25,673 bases of DNA, taken from IMG/VR virus record IMGVR_UViG_3300032308_000340, positions 1-25,673 of that record; one strand, 5' to 3'. The translations under genes were made by a program, and so were the position numbers. Source of the DNA: a virus. This document shows, piece after piece, positions 21,382 to 25,673 of the stretch (its first letter is position 1; every line of letters begins with the position of its first letter). Under the pieces are notes generated by a model. The model did no database searches, was not told the origin of the DNA, and was given only the letters and a program-made list of their open reading frames with translations.

Positions 21382-21818
21382 TAGTACCACCCCTTGGCAA
21401 GGTGATGAGCGTATGCTCGGCAGATGCCACGAGATTTGCCATATCTGTGGTCAAGATATTTGAGTCCAGCATCCACCTGTTTAAACCCATCTTTAGTTGG
21501 CTTAACATTTATATTTACCCATGTTGCAGGCATAAGTTGTGCGATGCCCATGGCTTTGCTTGATTTGTTTAGTGCAGCAGGTCGCCAGTTGCTTTCCTTT
21601 GTCCACAATTCATAGAGACATGGATACTGTTCAAGTTTGTTTTGTTCAGTTAAGCGTTGGATAGCGTAGCGTTGGTACTCGTTGTCGTAGTACGCAATCA
21701 CCTCACCCTTGGGTGCGTGTGAAGTTATCTGTACTCGTGGGTTGAACACAAGAAAGATTCCGAGTATCACTACCGTAACAATCCATAGTCGAGCATGCGG
21801 GTGTATCTGTTTAAACAT
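21381..21818 (-). CDS. Signal-anchored lytic transglycosylase-like protein
   Basis: A 145-residue protein with an N-terminal membrane anchor (residues 11-26, LWIVTVVILGIFLVFN), then a lysozyme-like domain: ELWTKESNWRPAALNKSSKA with the catalytic Glu75, then MGIAQLMPATW and a C-terminal CRAYAHHLAKGWY. This is the SLT/transglycosylase core, exported and held at the membrane. It lies in an early-type operon with WhiB, not in the lysis cassette, so it may remodel the wall or help DNA entry or exclusion instead of causing lysis. It overlaps both neighbours. The start contains GTTTAAAC (ATGTTTAAACAG). Confidence 0.8.
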   Translation of the reverse strand: MFKQIHPHARLWIVTVVILGIFLVFNPRVQITSHAPKGEVIAYYDNEYQRYAIQRLTEQNKLEQYPCLYELWTKESNWRPAALNKSSKAMGIAQLMPATWVNINVKPTKDGFKQVDAGLKYLDHRYGKSRGICRAYAHHLAKGWY

Positions 21819-22173
21819 ACTCAGCCTCTAACTTTGCACGGTTACCACACACTCGACTAATGAAAGTCAAGATGTCTTGAGGGATGTCGGTGTCATTGCC
21901 ATGACTATCAGTTAAACCAAGCACAATCATATTACCTACGATGGTGGGTGAGTTGCCGAACATGAAAGATAAGGCGCTCGCCACTGTGTTAATTGATAAT
22001 CCCTTGAGCAACCCTTCCTCATTTACATAGCCTTGGCATACGCCAGTGCCGTAGTAATCATGCATGCCAATCGGTTCAATCAATCCATCCACTGCTGCTT
22101 GCATGTCGGAGAGTTGTTTAAACTCTTTCTCCTCGTATGTTCCATCTGTGTATAGCACTGCACCTTTAGGCAT
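21811..22173 (-). CDS. DUF3846-like protein
   Basis: A 120-residue protein with AAAGGAGAAC upstream. DGLIEPIGM, GYVNEEGLLKGLSINTVASA and IVGNMIVLGLTDSHGNDTD match the DUF3846 pattern common in actinophages and firmicute phages. The molecular function of this family is not known to me. It overlaps the transglycosylase gene by 8 bases and the preceding gene by 8. It carries a GTTTAAAC at 22116. Confidence 0.8.
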   Translation of the reverse strand: MPKGAVLYTDGTYEEKEFKQLSDMQAAVDGLIEPIGMHDYYGTGVCQGYVNEEGLLKGLSINTVASALSFMFGNSPTIVGNMIVLGLTDSHGNDTDIPQDILTFISRVCGNRAKLEAEYV

Positions 22174-22393
22174 AGTTGTTCTCCTTTAGTTGTCCGTTCT
22201 TGAACTCTTTACCTACCTGATACTCCCGACCTATCTTGTCAATCTCCTCGCTGAGTTTGTTCATGAACTCGTTGCGTTGAGACGGTGATAGGTGGGTAAT
22301 CATCTCGTCTGTTACCTCGGCGTACCATAAAACTTTTGGTTGCTTGGGTTTGGTATCAGAAGAAACTGCAGTGCGCCAGTTGCGTTTAAACAT
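22166..22393 (-). CDS. Hypothetical helical protein
   Basis: A 75-residue basic/acidic protein (MFKRNWRTAVSSDTKPKQPK start; ITHLSPSQRNEFMNKLSEEI in the middle). Its start codon forms part of ATGTTTAAAC, so GTTTAAAC (22384-22391) lies at codons 1-4. A GGACTGG element lies 8 bases before the ATG, inside the end of the upstream gene. No family recognised. Confidence 0.65.
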   Translation of the reverse strand: MFKRNWRTAVSSDTKPKQPKVLWYAEVTDEMITHLSPSQRNEFMNKLSEEIDKIGREYQVGKEFKNGQLKENNYA

Positions 22394-22648
22394 TTAGTTC
22401 ACCAGTCCTTTCATCATTTCATTTAGTTCTCCGTAAGCGAGGTCGCTTGCGTTGTACTTGCATCCATCAATGGTTGCCTTGCCTTCGAGTCCAGCAATCT
22501 TTACCCAATCACGATAAGGCTTGGCACCTTGGTAGTTCTTGATGAATAAAGTTGCTGATAAATAGAGGGCGTAGTCGTTCTGAATCCACAACGCAATGTT
22601 CCATGTGTTGTAGTTTTTCCAGCCCTCGTATGTTGTTGGCTTGCTCAT
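22394..22648 (-). CDS. Small phage protein (GWKNYNTWNIALWIQND type)
   Basis: An 84-residue protein. The N-terminal TYEGWKNYNTWNIALWIQND is a recurring signature in small proteins of many phages (one DUF in that group). The rest is helical (GLEGKATIDGCKYNASDLAY). GAGG precedes the ATG, and it overlaps the upstream gene by 4 bases. Its role in other phages is unknown to me. The strongly conserved N-terminus suggests a specific partner. Confidence 0.75.
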   Translation of the reverse strand: MSKPTTYEGWKNYNTWNIALWIQNDYALYLSATLFIKNYQGAKPYRDWVKIAGLEGKATIDGCKYNASDLAYGELNEMMKGLVN

Positions 22649-22836
22649 AGTGATGCCTCCAGTTCTGCAATCTGTGCCTTGAGATGTTCGATTCTTTCAG
22701 CAGTTGATGGTTTTACCTTGCCACCTAAAGCAAGCACATGTGAGCGATAGATAGCATCGTATTCACTGCGGTATTTTTTGACTAAGTATTTGCGTGCCTC
22801 ACCTTGGGCGATGGCATGCGCTGAGCGTTCTTTCAT
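22645..22836 (-). CDS. Small coiled-coil protein, first gene of the WhiB operon
   Basis: A 63-residue basic protein, helix-rich, with a heptad-like end (AERIEHLKAQIAELEASL). Start ATG 22836 lies five bases after GGACTGGA and about 40 bases downstream of the predicted transcription start from the promoter at 22883-22911. The leader contains a small hairpin (TAGCA/TGCTA at 22861-22874). No family recognised. Confidence 0.65.
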   Translation of the reverse strand: MKERSAHAIAQGEARKYLVKKYRSEYDAIYRSHVLALGGKVKPSTAERIEHLKAQIAELEASL

Positions 22837-23164
22837 TTGTATCCAGTCCTTTGTTCTTGGTAGCAGTGTTGCTACATGTCCGAGTATTCAGGAACCAAGA
22901 AGTGAAGTCAAGGATTTAAAAGAAAAAAGATTAACTATTTTTTTGTTTAAACAAGATGCTATCTTTTTTAGTTTTATCAACCTTGTGGTTGATAAAACCT
23001 ATCCTATCACACATGTCAACCTCACTGTTTAAACGCATGTCGTTAGCAGTCTGGTGCTGTGAGTGCTAACTGTTTAAACATGCTGTACCACCAGACCAAC
23101 CACCACCGCCACCACCGCCACCATTGTTTAAACAATTAAGTTTTTACCTGGTTTCCAGGCAAAA
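22837..23164. other. Structured AT-rich non-coding interval with four GTTTAAAC copies
   Basis: No convincing long gene lies here. It holds the promoter above, an A/T-rich run (about 22912-22970), a 12-bp stem around TTGT (22971-22982 with 22987-22998), and a nested dyad in which two GTTTAAAC copies (23027-23034, 23072-23079) flank GTTAGCA/TGCTAAC (23042-23048, 23064-23070). A second, competing repeat TCTGGTG/CACCAGA (23050-23056, 23089-23095) overlaps that dyad. A further GTTTAAAC (23126-23133) sits within a 14-bp palindrome, and CACC-rich DNA lies at 23099-23122. It is a candidate replication origin or control region. Confidence 0.55.
22883..22911 (-). promoter_or_regulatory. Sigma70-like promoter for the WhiB operon
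   Basis: Reading the minus strand: TTGACT (-35, 22911-22906), 17-base spacer, AATACT (-10, 22888-22883). This gives five of six matches at -35 and four of six at -10 with ideal spacing, and a start point expected near 22876, just upstream of a 5'-end hairpin and the gene at 22836. A GTTTAAAC copy sits about 34 bases upstream of the -35 box. Confidence 0.7.
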
Positions 23165-23187
23165 GAAAACCCCCGCCGAAGCGGGGG
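23162..23187 (-). terminator. Minus-strand intrinsic terminator
   Basis: A 7-bp all-GC stem (23170-23176 with 23181-23187) around a tetraloop, followed on the minus strand by TTTTCTTTT. It ends the operon that contains the glutamine amidotransferase and the amidoligase, about 40 bases past the amidotransferase stop. It separates that operon from the WhiB operon's own promoter. Confidence 0.85.
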
Positions 23188-23225
23188 CTATCTTTATCGG
23201 AGGATGCTGGGGCTATCTCCGAAAC

Positions 23226-24029
23226 TTAGAAGGCTAGTTCATCTTGGTCAGCCCAATACTTGTCGAGTTCTGCATCGGTTAATCTACCGAACCCTCGCCA
23301 GTTGTTTGTATAGACCTGTCTAAACGGCTCGAAGTTCTGATGCTCCACAATCTTGCCATCTTTGACCTTGAAGTATTCACCCTCGTTGGCTGCGTATGAC
23401 CAAGCAAGCACCGAGTCAAGCATTACGGATGCGTTTTCGATAGTCTCCTCAGTTGAGCCATAGACCAGCGAACCTGATGCGGTTTGCCCAATCCATAGGG
23501 GCGATGAGTTGACACGAGCAAGGTGCAATGTGTTGCCCTTACCCTGTTCAATCCAAGCCAGTGCAGCGGTGCCTTGTACCTGTGAGAGTAACTCGGTGAT
23601 AGGTGCAGAAGTAAATGCGATTAGTGCAGCGACTGCCTCGCTATCTACCTGACCATGGCGCTTGACCTTGAGTTGTTTAAACAGTTGGTCATCGTTGCTG
23701 ATGTGTCCGTTGTGAGTGAGTACGATTTTGCCACGAGGAATTGGGTGGTTGTTATCGTTTACCTTTGGCGAACCCTGAGTTGCCCAACGAGTGTGCAAGA
23801 TAGCGGTGGTTGCGTTTAAACAGAGTCGCTTGCCTGCATCTGTTGTGATGAACTTGGTTGCAGCAACGGGTGCCTTGGTGATTACACGATTGCCTGACTT
23901 GGGGTTAATCCAAGCAGCGCCAGTGGCATGGTAGCCACGATGTTCGATGTCGAGCAGCATCTGTGCTGCAAGGTCGGTCTGATTCTGATTGTGCTTTGGG
24001 TTAAGGCAGAAGCCTGCGATTCCACACAT
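23226..24029 (-). CDS. Class-II glutamine amidotransferase (Ntn glutaminase)
   Basis: A 267-residue protein beginning MCGIAGF, so Cys2 becomes the N-terminal nucleophile after Met removal. HRGYHATGA (30-38), HTRWATQGSP (79-88), NNHPI (93-97), THNGHISN (105-112) and DSEAV (129-133) are the Gln-binding and oxyanion landmarks of GlmS/PurF-type glutaminase domains. The chain ends soon after this domain, so no synthase half is attached. It would release ammonia from glutamine or transfer an amide for a partner enzyme. The amidoligase in the same operon is the obvious candidate. Contains GTTTAAAC at 23675 and 23814. Confidence 0.9.
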   Translation of the reverse strand: MCGIAGFCLNPKHNQNQTDLAAQMLLDIEHRGYHATGAAWINPKSGNRVITKAPVAATKFITTDAGKRLCLNATTAILHTRWATQGSPKVNDNNHPIPRGKIVLTHNGHISNDDQLFKQLKVKRHGQVDSEAVAALIAFTSAPITELLSQVQGTAALAWIEQGKGNTLHLARVNSSPLWIGQTASGSLVYGSTEETIENASVMLDSVLAWSYAANEGEYFKVKDGKIVEHQNFEPFRQVYTNNWRGFGRLTDAELDKYWADQDELAF

Positions 24030-24055
24030 AATTTATTTCTCCAGTCTGCTAGTTG

Positions 24056-24220
24056 TTAGTGGTTAAGTGTATCACATGGGCTGATAACTTTTACCAGCCT
24101 GTTTAAACGGTCGGCTGCCAATAGGTAATCGGCATCCTCTTTGGTGTAAACACTATTGAACTTGCGACCCGATGGGTCGGTGCCTTCAATAATGTATAAC
24201 GATTCGTTATCTTTCATCAT
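24056..24220 (-). CDS. Small acidic protein
   Basis: A 54-residue protein. I chose ATG 24220 (MMKDNESLYIIEGTDPSGRK), preceded by GGTGACC and overlapping the end of the membrane-peptide gene by 14 bases; upstream starts would run through that gene. It has a beta hairpin-like start and a helix (YTKEDADYLLAADRLNRLVK). It lies between the membrane peptide and the amidotransferase. Function unknown. Confidence 0.6.
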   Translation of the reverse strand: MMKDNESLYIIEGTDPSGRKFNSVYTKEDADYLLAADRLNRLVKVISPCDTLNH

Positions 24221-24305
24221 GGTCACCAAGCCAATACCATGCCCATGTTCCAGCGATGATTGCAACGATGAGTAATGCACGACCATCGAAGATTGAAAGG
24301 TCCAT
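24207..24305 (-). CDS. 32-aa single-pass membrane peptide
   Basis: A 32-residue frame from ATG 24305: a short polar start, a strong membrane helix (ALLIVAIIAGTWAWYWLG) and an acidic-basic end DHDER. The ATG follows directly after GTTTAAAC, whose TAA is the stop of the gene before. Being compact, hydrophobic and linked to both neighbours, it is likely translated. It could anchor or regulate the neighbouring enzymes at the membrane. Confidence 0.6.
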   Translation of the reverse strand: MDLSIFDGRALLIVAIIAGTWAWYWLGDHDER

Positions 24306-24307
24306 GT

Positions 24308-24463
24308 TTAAACACCAGCCTTAATATCTTGGATGTGTGCTCTGAACTTTAAATCTCCAACATTTAAGTCAGCGATTGTTTGATTGATTTCTTTCATGCT
24401 TGATGCAGTTAGGTTGACACCAATGCAGCGACCACCTTGAAAGATTGCGTATGTGATTTTCAT
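24308..24463 (-). CDS. 51-aa protein ending in GTTTAAAC
   Basis: A 51-residue protein from ATG 24463, starting MKITYAIFQGGRCIGVNLTA and continuing with a helix (SSMKEINQTIADLNVGDLKF). Upstream are GGACTGGA, two bases before the ATG, and a GTTTAAAC (24479-24486). Its last codon and stop (GTT TAA) are the first six bases of GTTTAAAC at 24306-24313, and the next gene starts right after that motif. No family recognised. Confidence 0.65.
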   Translation of the reverse strand: MKITYAIFQGGRCIGVNLTASSMKEINQTIADLNVGDLKFRAHIQDIKAGV

Positions 24464-24488
24464 TTTCCAGTCCGTTCTGTTTAAACAG

Positions 24489-24559
24489 TACGAGTATTTC
24501 TCGTATCTGCTTGTGCCTGCCGAGGGTAACGCTCCCTCGCTTGCCCACTTGGGGCAGGC
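24489..24559 (-). other. Structured intergenic segment in the amidoligase operon
   Basis: Three stems lie in the 104-base gap between the amidoligase and the 51-aa gene. TACGAG/CTCGTA (24489-24494, 24500-24505) has a 5-base loop. GCCTGCC/GGCAGGC (24515-24521, 24553-24559) encloses an inner GAGGG/CCCTC (24522-24526, 24534-24538). No T-run follows, so it looks like an mRNA processing or attenuating structure rather than a terminator. A GTTTAAAC (24479) adjoins it. Confidence 0.5.
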
Positions 24560-24567
24560 TGCGCTGA

Positions 24568-25269
24568 TTAGGCGCTGAGTTCGATTGCTCGCTGCTTGAG
24601 ATAGATTGCGGTGTCACCCTTGAGTGCATCGTGTTGAGTCAATGTGTCGAGCAGGGCGTTGACATCGTTTAAACGATTGTCGGTCAAGATTCCACCTGCG
24701 GTGCTGAATTGTGCGATTGCCTGCACAAACTCTGCCCATGCTTGGATTTTCTTGCCGTTGAGTGTGCCATGGTGTAGGCGAAACTCTACGGTGCCATGGC
24801 GTTGGTATGAGTCGAGATTGAGTGAGCGATAGCGACCCTGCCCAGCGTTATCAATGCGACCGTTGCGGATTGATTCTGTCCACTGGTCAATGATTGCCTC
24901 GCTGAGATTGTGTTGGCAGAAGTGATTGTTTAAACGAGACTTGGCAACGAGTGCACCGATTGCCTCATGTGCGGTGTACCAGTTGCGAACCAAGGCAGCG
25001 ATTCCATCCAAGCCATAATGGTCGGCACCAATGTGCACATGAAAACCAGTCTGCTTGTTAACGGTCGCGCCAGCCTTGAGCAGTGCTCGCGCTGCTGAGA
25101 TTGACTCGTTTAAACTGCCATCGTTGAGGATTGGTGAAACTGCCTCAGCATCAACGCCACGAGTTCCATCGGGCTTGCACTGCCAGTTTAAACCGACTGC
25201 ATCGAGGGCAGATTGTGCGGTGCGGATTGAGATGCTGCTAGTTTCGAGTTCGATTCCGTAAGTTTTCAC
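24568..25269 (-). CDS. Amidoligase_2-family COOH-NH2 ligase
   Basis: A 233-residue protein from GTG 25269 with GGAGG seven bases upstream. KTYGIELET (2-10), TGFHVHIGADH (74-84), RYRSLN (146-151) and GTVEFRLHHGTLNGKKI (159-175) are the diagnostic segments of the Amidoligase_2 group, which has a glutamine-synthetase-like fold and is predicted to make amide bonds using ATP. Earlier comparative work on amidoligases linked such enzymes with class-II amidotransferases. Both occur in this operon. The substrate (wall peptide, small molecule or protein) is unknown. Four GTTTAAAC copies lie within it. Confidence 0.8.
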   Translation of the reverse strand: MKTYGIELETSSISIRTAQSALDAVGLNWQCKPDGTRGVDAEAVSPILNDGSLNESISAARALLKAGATVNKQTGFHVHIGADHYGLDGIAALVRNWYTAHEAIGALVAKSRLNNHFCQHNLSEAIIDQWTESIRNGRIDNAGQGRYRSLNLDSYQRHGTVEFRLHHGTLNGKKIQAWAEFVQAIAQFSTAGGILTDNRLNDVNALLDTLTQHDALKGDTAIYLKQRAIELSA

Positions 25270-25271
25270 GA

Positions 25272-25673
25272 TTAAGCCTCCACTAGTGAGTTGGTGCAAA
25301 CTGGGCAGATTGGAGCGCCGAGATTCACCAAGGTAGTGCGAGAAACTCGTGCAATGTAATCATCGTTTAAACAAGCAACCTTGATGAGGCGAGTTGTCTG
25401 CTTAGGTGCTGCTGCAATTTCAAGGGCAGCATGAGGATACGCGCCGATAGTTGCAAGGATTTCCACTGCCCATGATGGGAGGGTTTCGAGTGGCTTGGCA
25501 ACGCTTGGCGCTGCTGAACGCCAGTTTCCAATGTGAGCCAGTTTCAGCAGTGGCAGCACCAATTTTGCGACTGATTCAGTCGAGTCAATAATCGGGCTTA
25601 TGAAAATCTCAGCAGTGAAATCATCACTGGCTGATGGAGGCACAATGGCTGCATCGGCAGCCTTGCGACCAGT
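25272..25673 (-). CDS. Unknown protein with C-terminal CxxC, 5' part outside the window
   Basis: The frame is open to the window edge (134 codons including stop), and the in-frame sequence TGRKAADAAIVPPSASDDF reads as protein, so the GTG at 25643 is probably not the start. Helical sequence such as SWAVEILATIGAYPHAALEI leads to IARVSRTTLVNLGAPICPVC near the end. The final CPVC could bind metal. It is immediately upstream of the amidoligase (2 bases apart) and is therefore probably cotranscribed. Not recognised. One GTTTAAAC at 25365. Confidence 0.65.
   Translation of the reverse strand, partial: TGRKAADAAIVPPSASDDFTAEIFISPIIDSTESVAKLVLPLLKLAHIGNWRSAAPSVAKPLETLPSWAVEILATIGAYPHAALEIAAAPKQTTRLIKVACLNDDYIARVSRTTLVNLGAPICPVCTNSLVEA

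Larger units (their letters stand above)
3900..25372. repeat. GTTTAAAC palindrome, 38 dispersed perfect copies
   Basis: Start positions: 3900, 5180, 5311, 10271, 11973, 13673, 14235, 14585, 17257, 18104, 18501, 18829, 19781, 20044, 20315, 20367, 20461, 20684, 20849, 21306, 21479, 21809, 22116, 22384, 22945, 23027, 23072, 23126, 23675, 23814, 24101, 24306, 24479, 24667, 24928, 25108, 25186, 25365. A random 8-mer would occur about 0.4 times in a window this size. Copies lie inside genes in two frames (Leu-Asn or Phe-Lys), in non-coding DNA, and at starts and stops, so codon use does not explain them. Counted by eye; one or two may be missed. Confidence 0.95.

Noticed and set aside
23078-23125. 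15-aa hydrophobic minus-strand frame MVAVAVVVGLVV
   Set aside because: No ribosome site; explained by the CACC-rich repeat on the other strand.
22837-23225. tRNA or CRISPR array in the structured interval
   Set aside because: No cloverleaf with CCA-end pairing and no regular repeat-spacer pattern; repeats are short palindromes with irregular spacing.

Overview
The window is a continuous piece of a tailed-phage genome, or of a prophage-like element with the same layout. Genes are dense and overlap by a few bases (TAATG, ATGA and GTGA junctions are common). No host chromosomal genes, tRNAs, rRNAs, CRISPR array or insertion sequence were recognised. A WhiB-family regulator (21037-21381, minus) is an actinobacterial marker. 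Base composition looks, by eye, to be in the mid-40s % GC, which together suggests an actinobacterial host of modest GC such as the freshwater acI lineage; that host call is inference. A capsid-connector-fibre order with no tape-measure gene and no frameshifted tail chaperones suggests a short-tailed (podovirus-like) virion.

Layout. (1) 1-13669, plus strand, is the late module: the end of a helical protein carrying a (Thr-Pro)n linker, a probable scaffold, a major capsid protein, a proteasome/HslV-like Ntn hydrolase, a chain of very small Lys/Ala-rich or Cys-rich proteins, a head-tail adaptor, a long Ala/Ser/Thr-repeat tail fibre, an FN3 plus glycine-rich adhesin, a 676-aa tail protein, and a lysis cassette (membrane proteins, an out-of-frame overlapping lipoprotein, an M15-type peptidase). 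It ends at a strong terminator at 13686. (2) 13699-14565, minus strand, is a compact overlapping set: Zn-ribbon protein, membrane peptide, FmdB-type Zn ribbon, HNH endonuclease. (3) 14676-20933, plus strand, is the replication module: RecB/Cas4-like nuclease, Zn protein, RecA/DnaB-like ATPase, glycosyltransferase, Holliday-junction-type nuclease, primase split into two overlapping genes, a second nuclease-like protein, a sigma-like protein, and a dNMP kinase, closed by a terminator at 20941. (4) 25673-21037, minus strand, contains two operons. The first holds an amidoligase, three tiny genes and a class-II glutamine amidotransferase, and ends at a terminator at 23162. The second starts from a good sigma70-like promoter (22883-22911) and ends with a DUF3846-like protein, a signal-anchored lytic transglycosylase and WhiB. 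Between them lies a structured, partly AT-rich non-coding interval (22837-23225).

The most striking signal is the perfect 8-bp palindrome GTTTAAAC. I count 38 copies, against about 0.4 expected for a random 8-mer in a window this size. Thirty lie in the last 8.7 kb. They occur inside genes on both strands, in two codon frames, in non-coding DNA, and at start or stop codons. This looks like a genome-wide protein-binding or DNA-processing signal. The second point of interest is the amidoligase plus glutamine amidotransferase pair, a plausible phage-borne amide-ligation pathway, sitting near a membrane-anchored transglycosylase and in the same genome as a glycosyltransferase.
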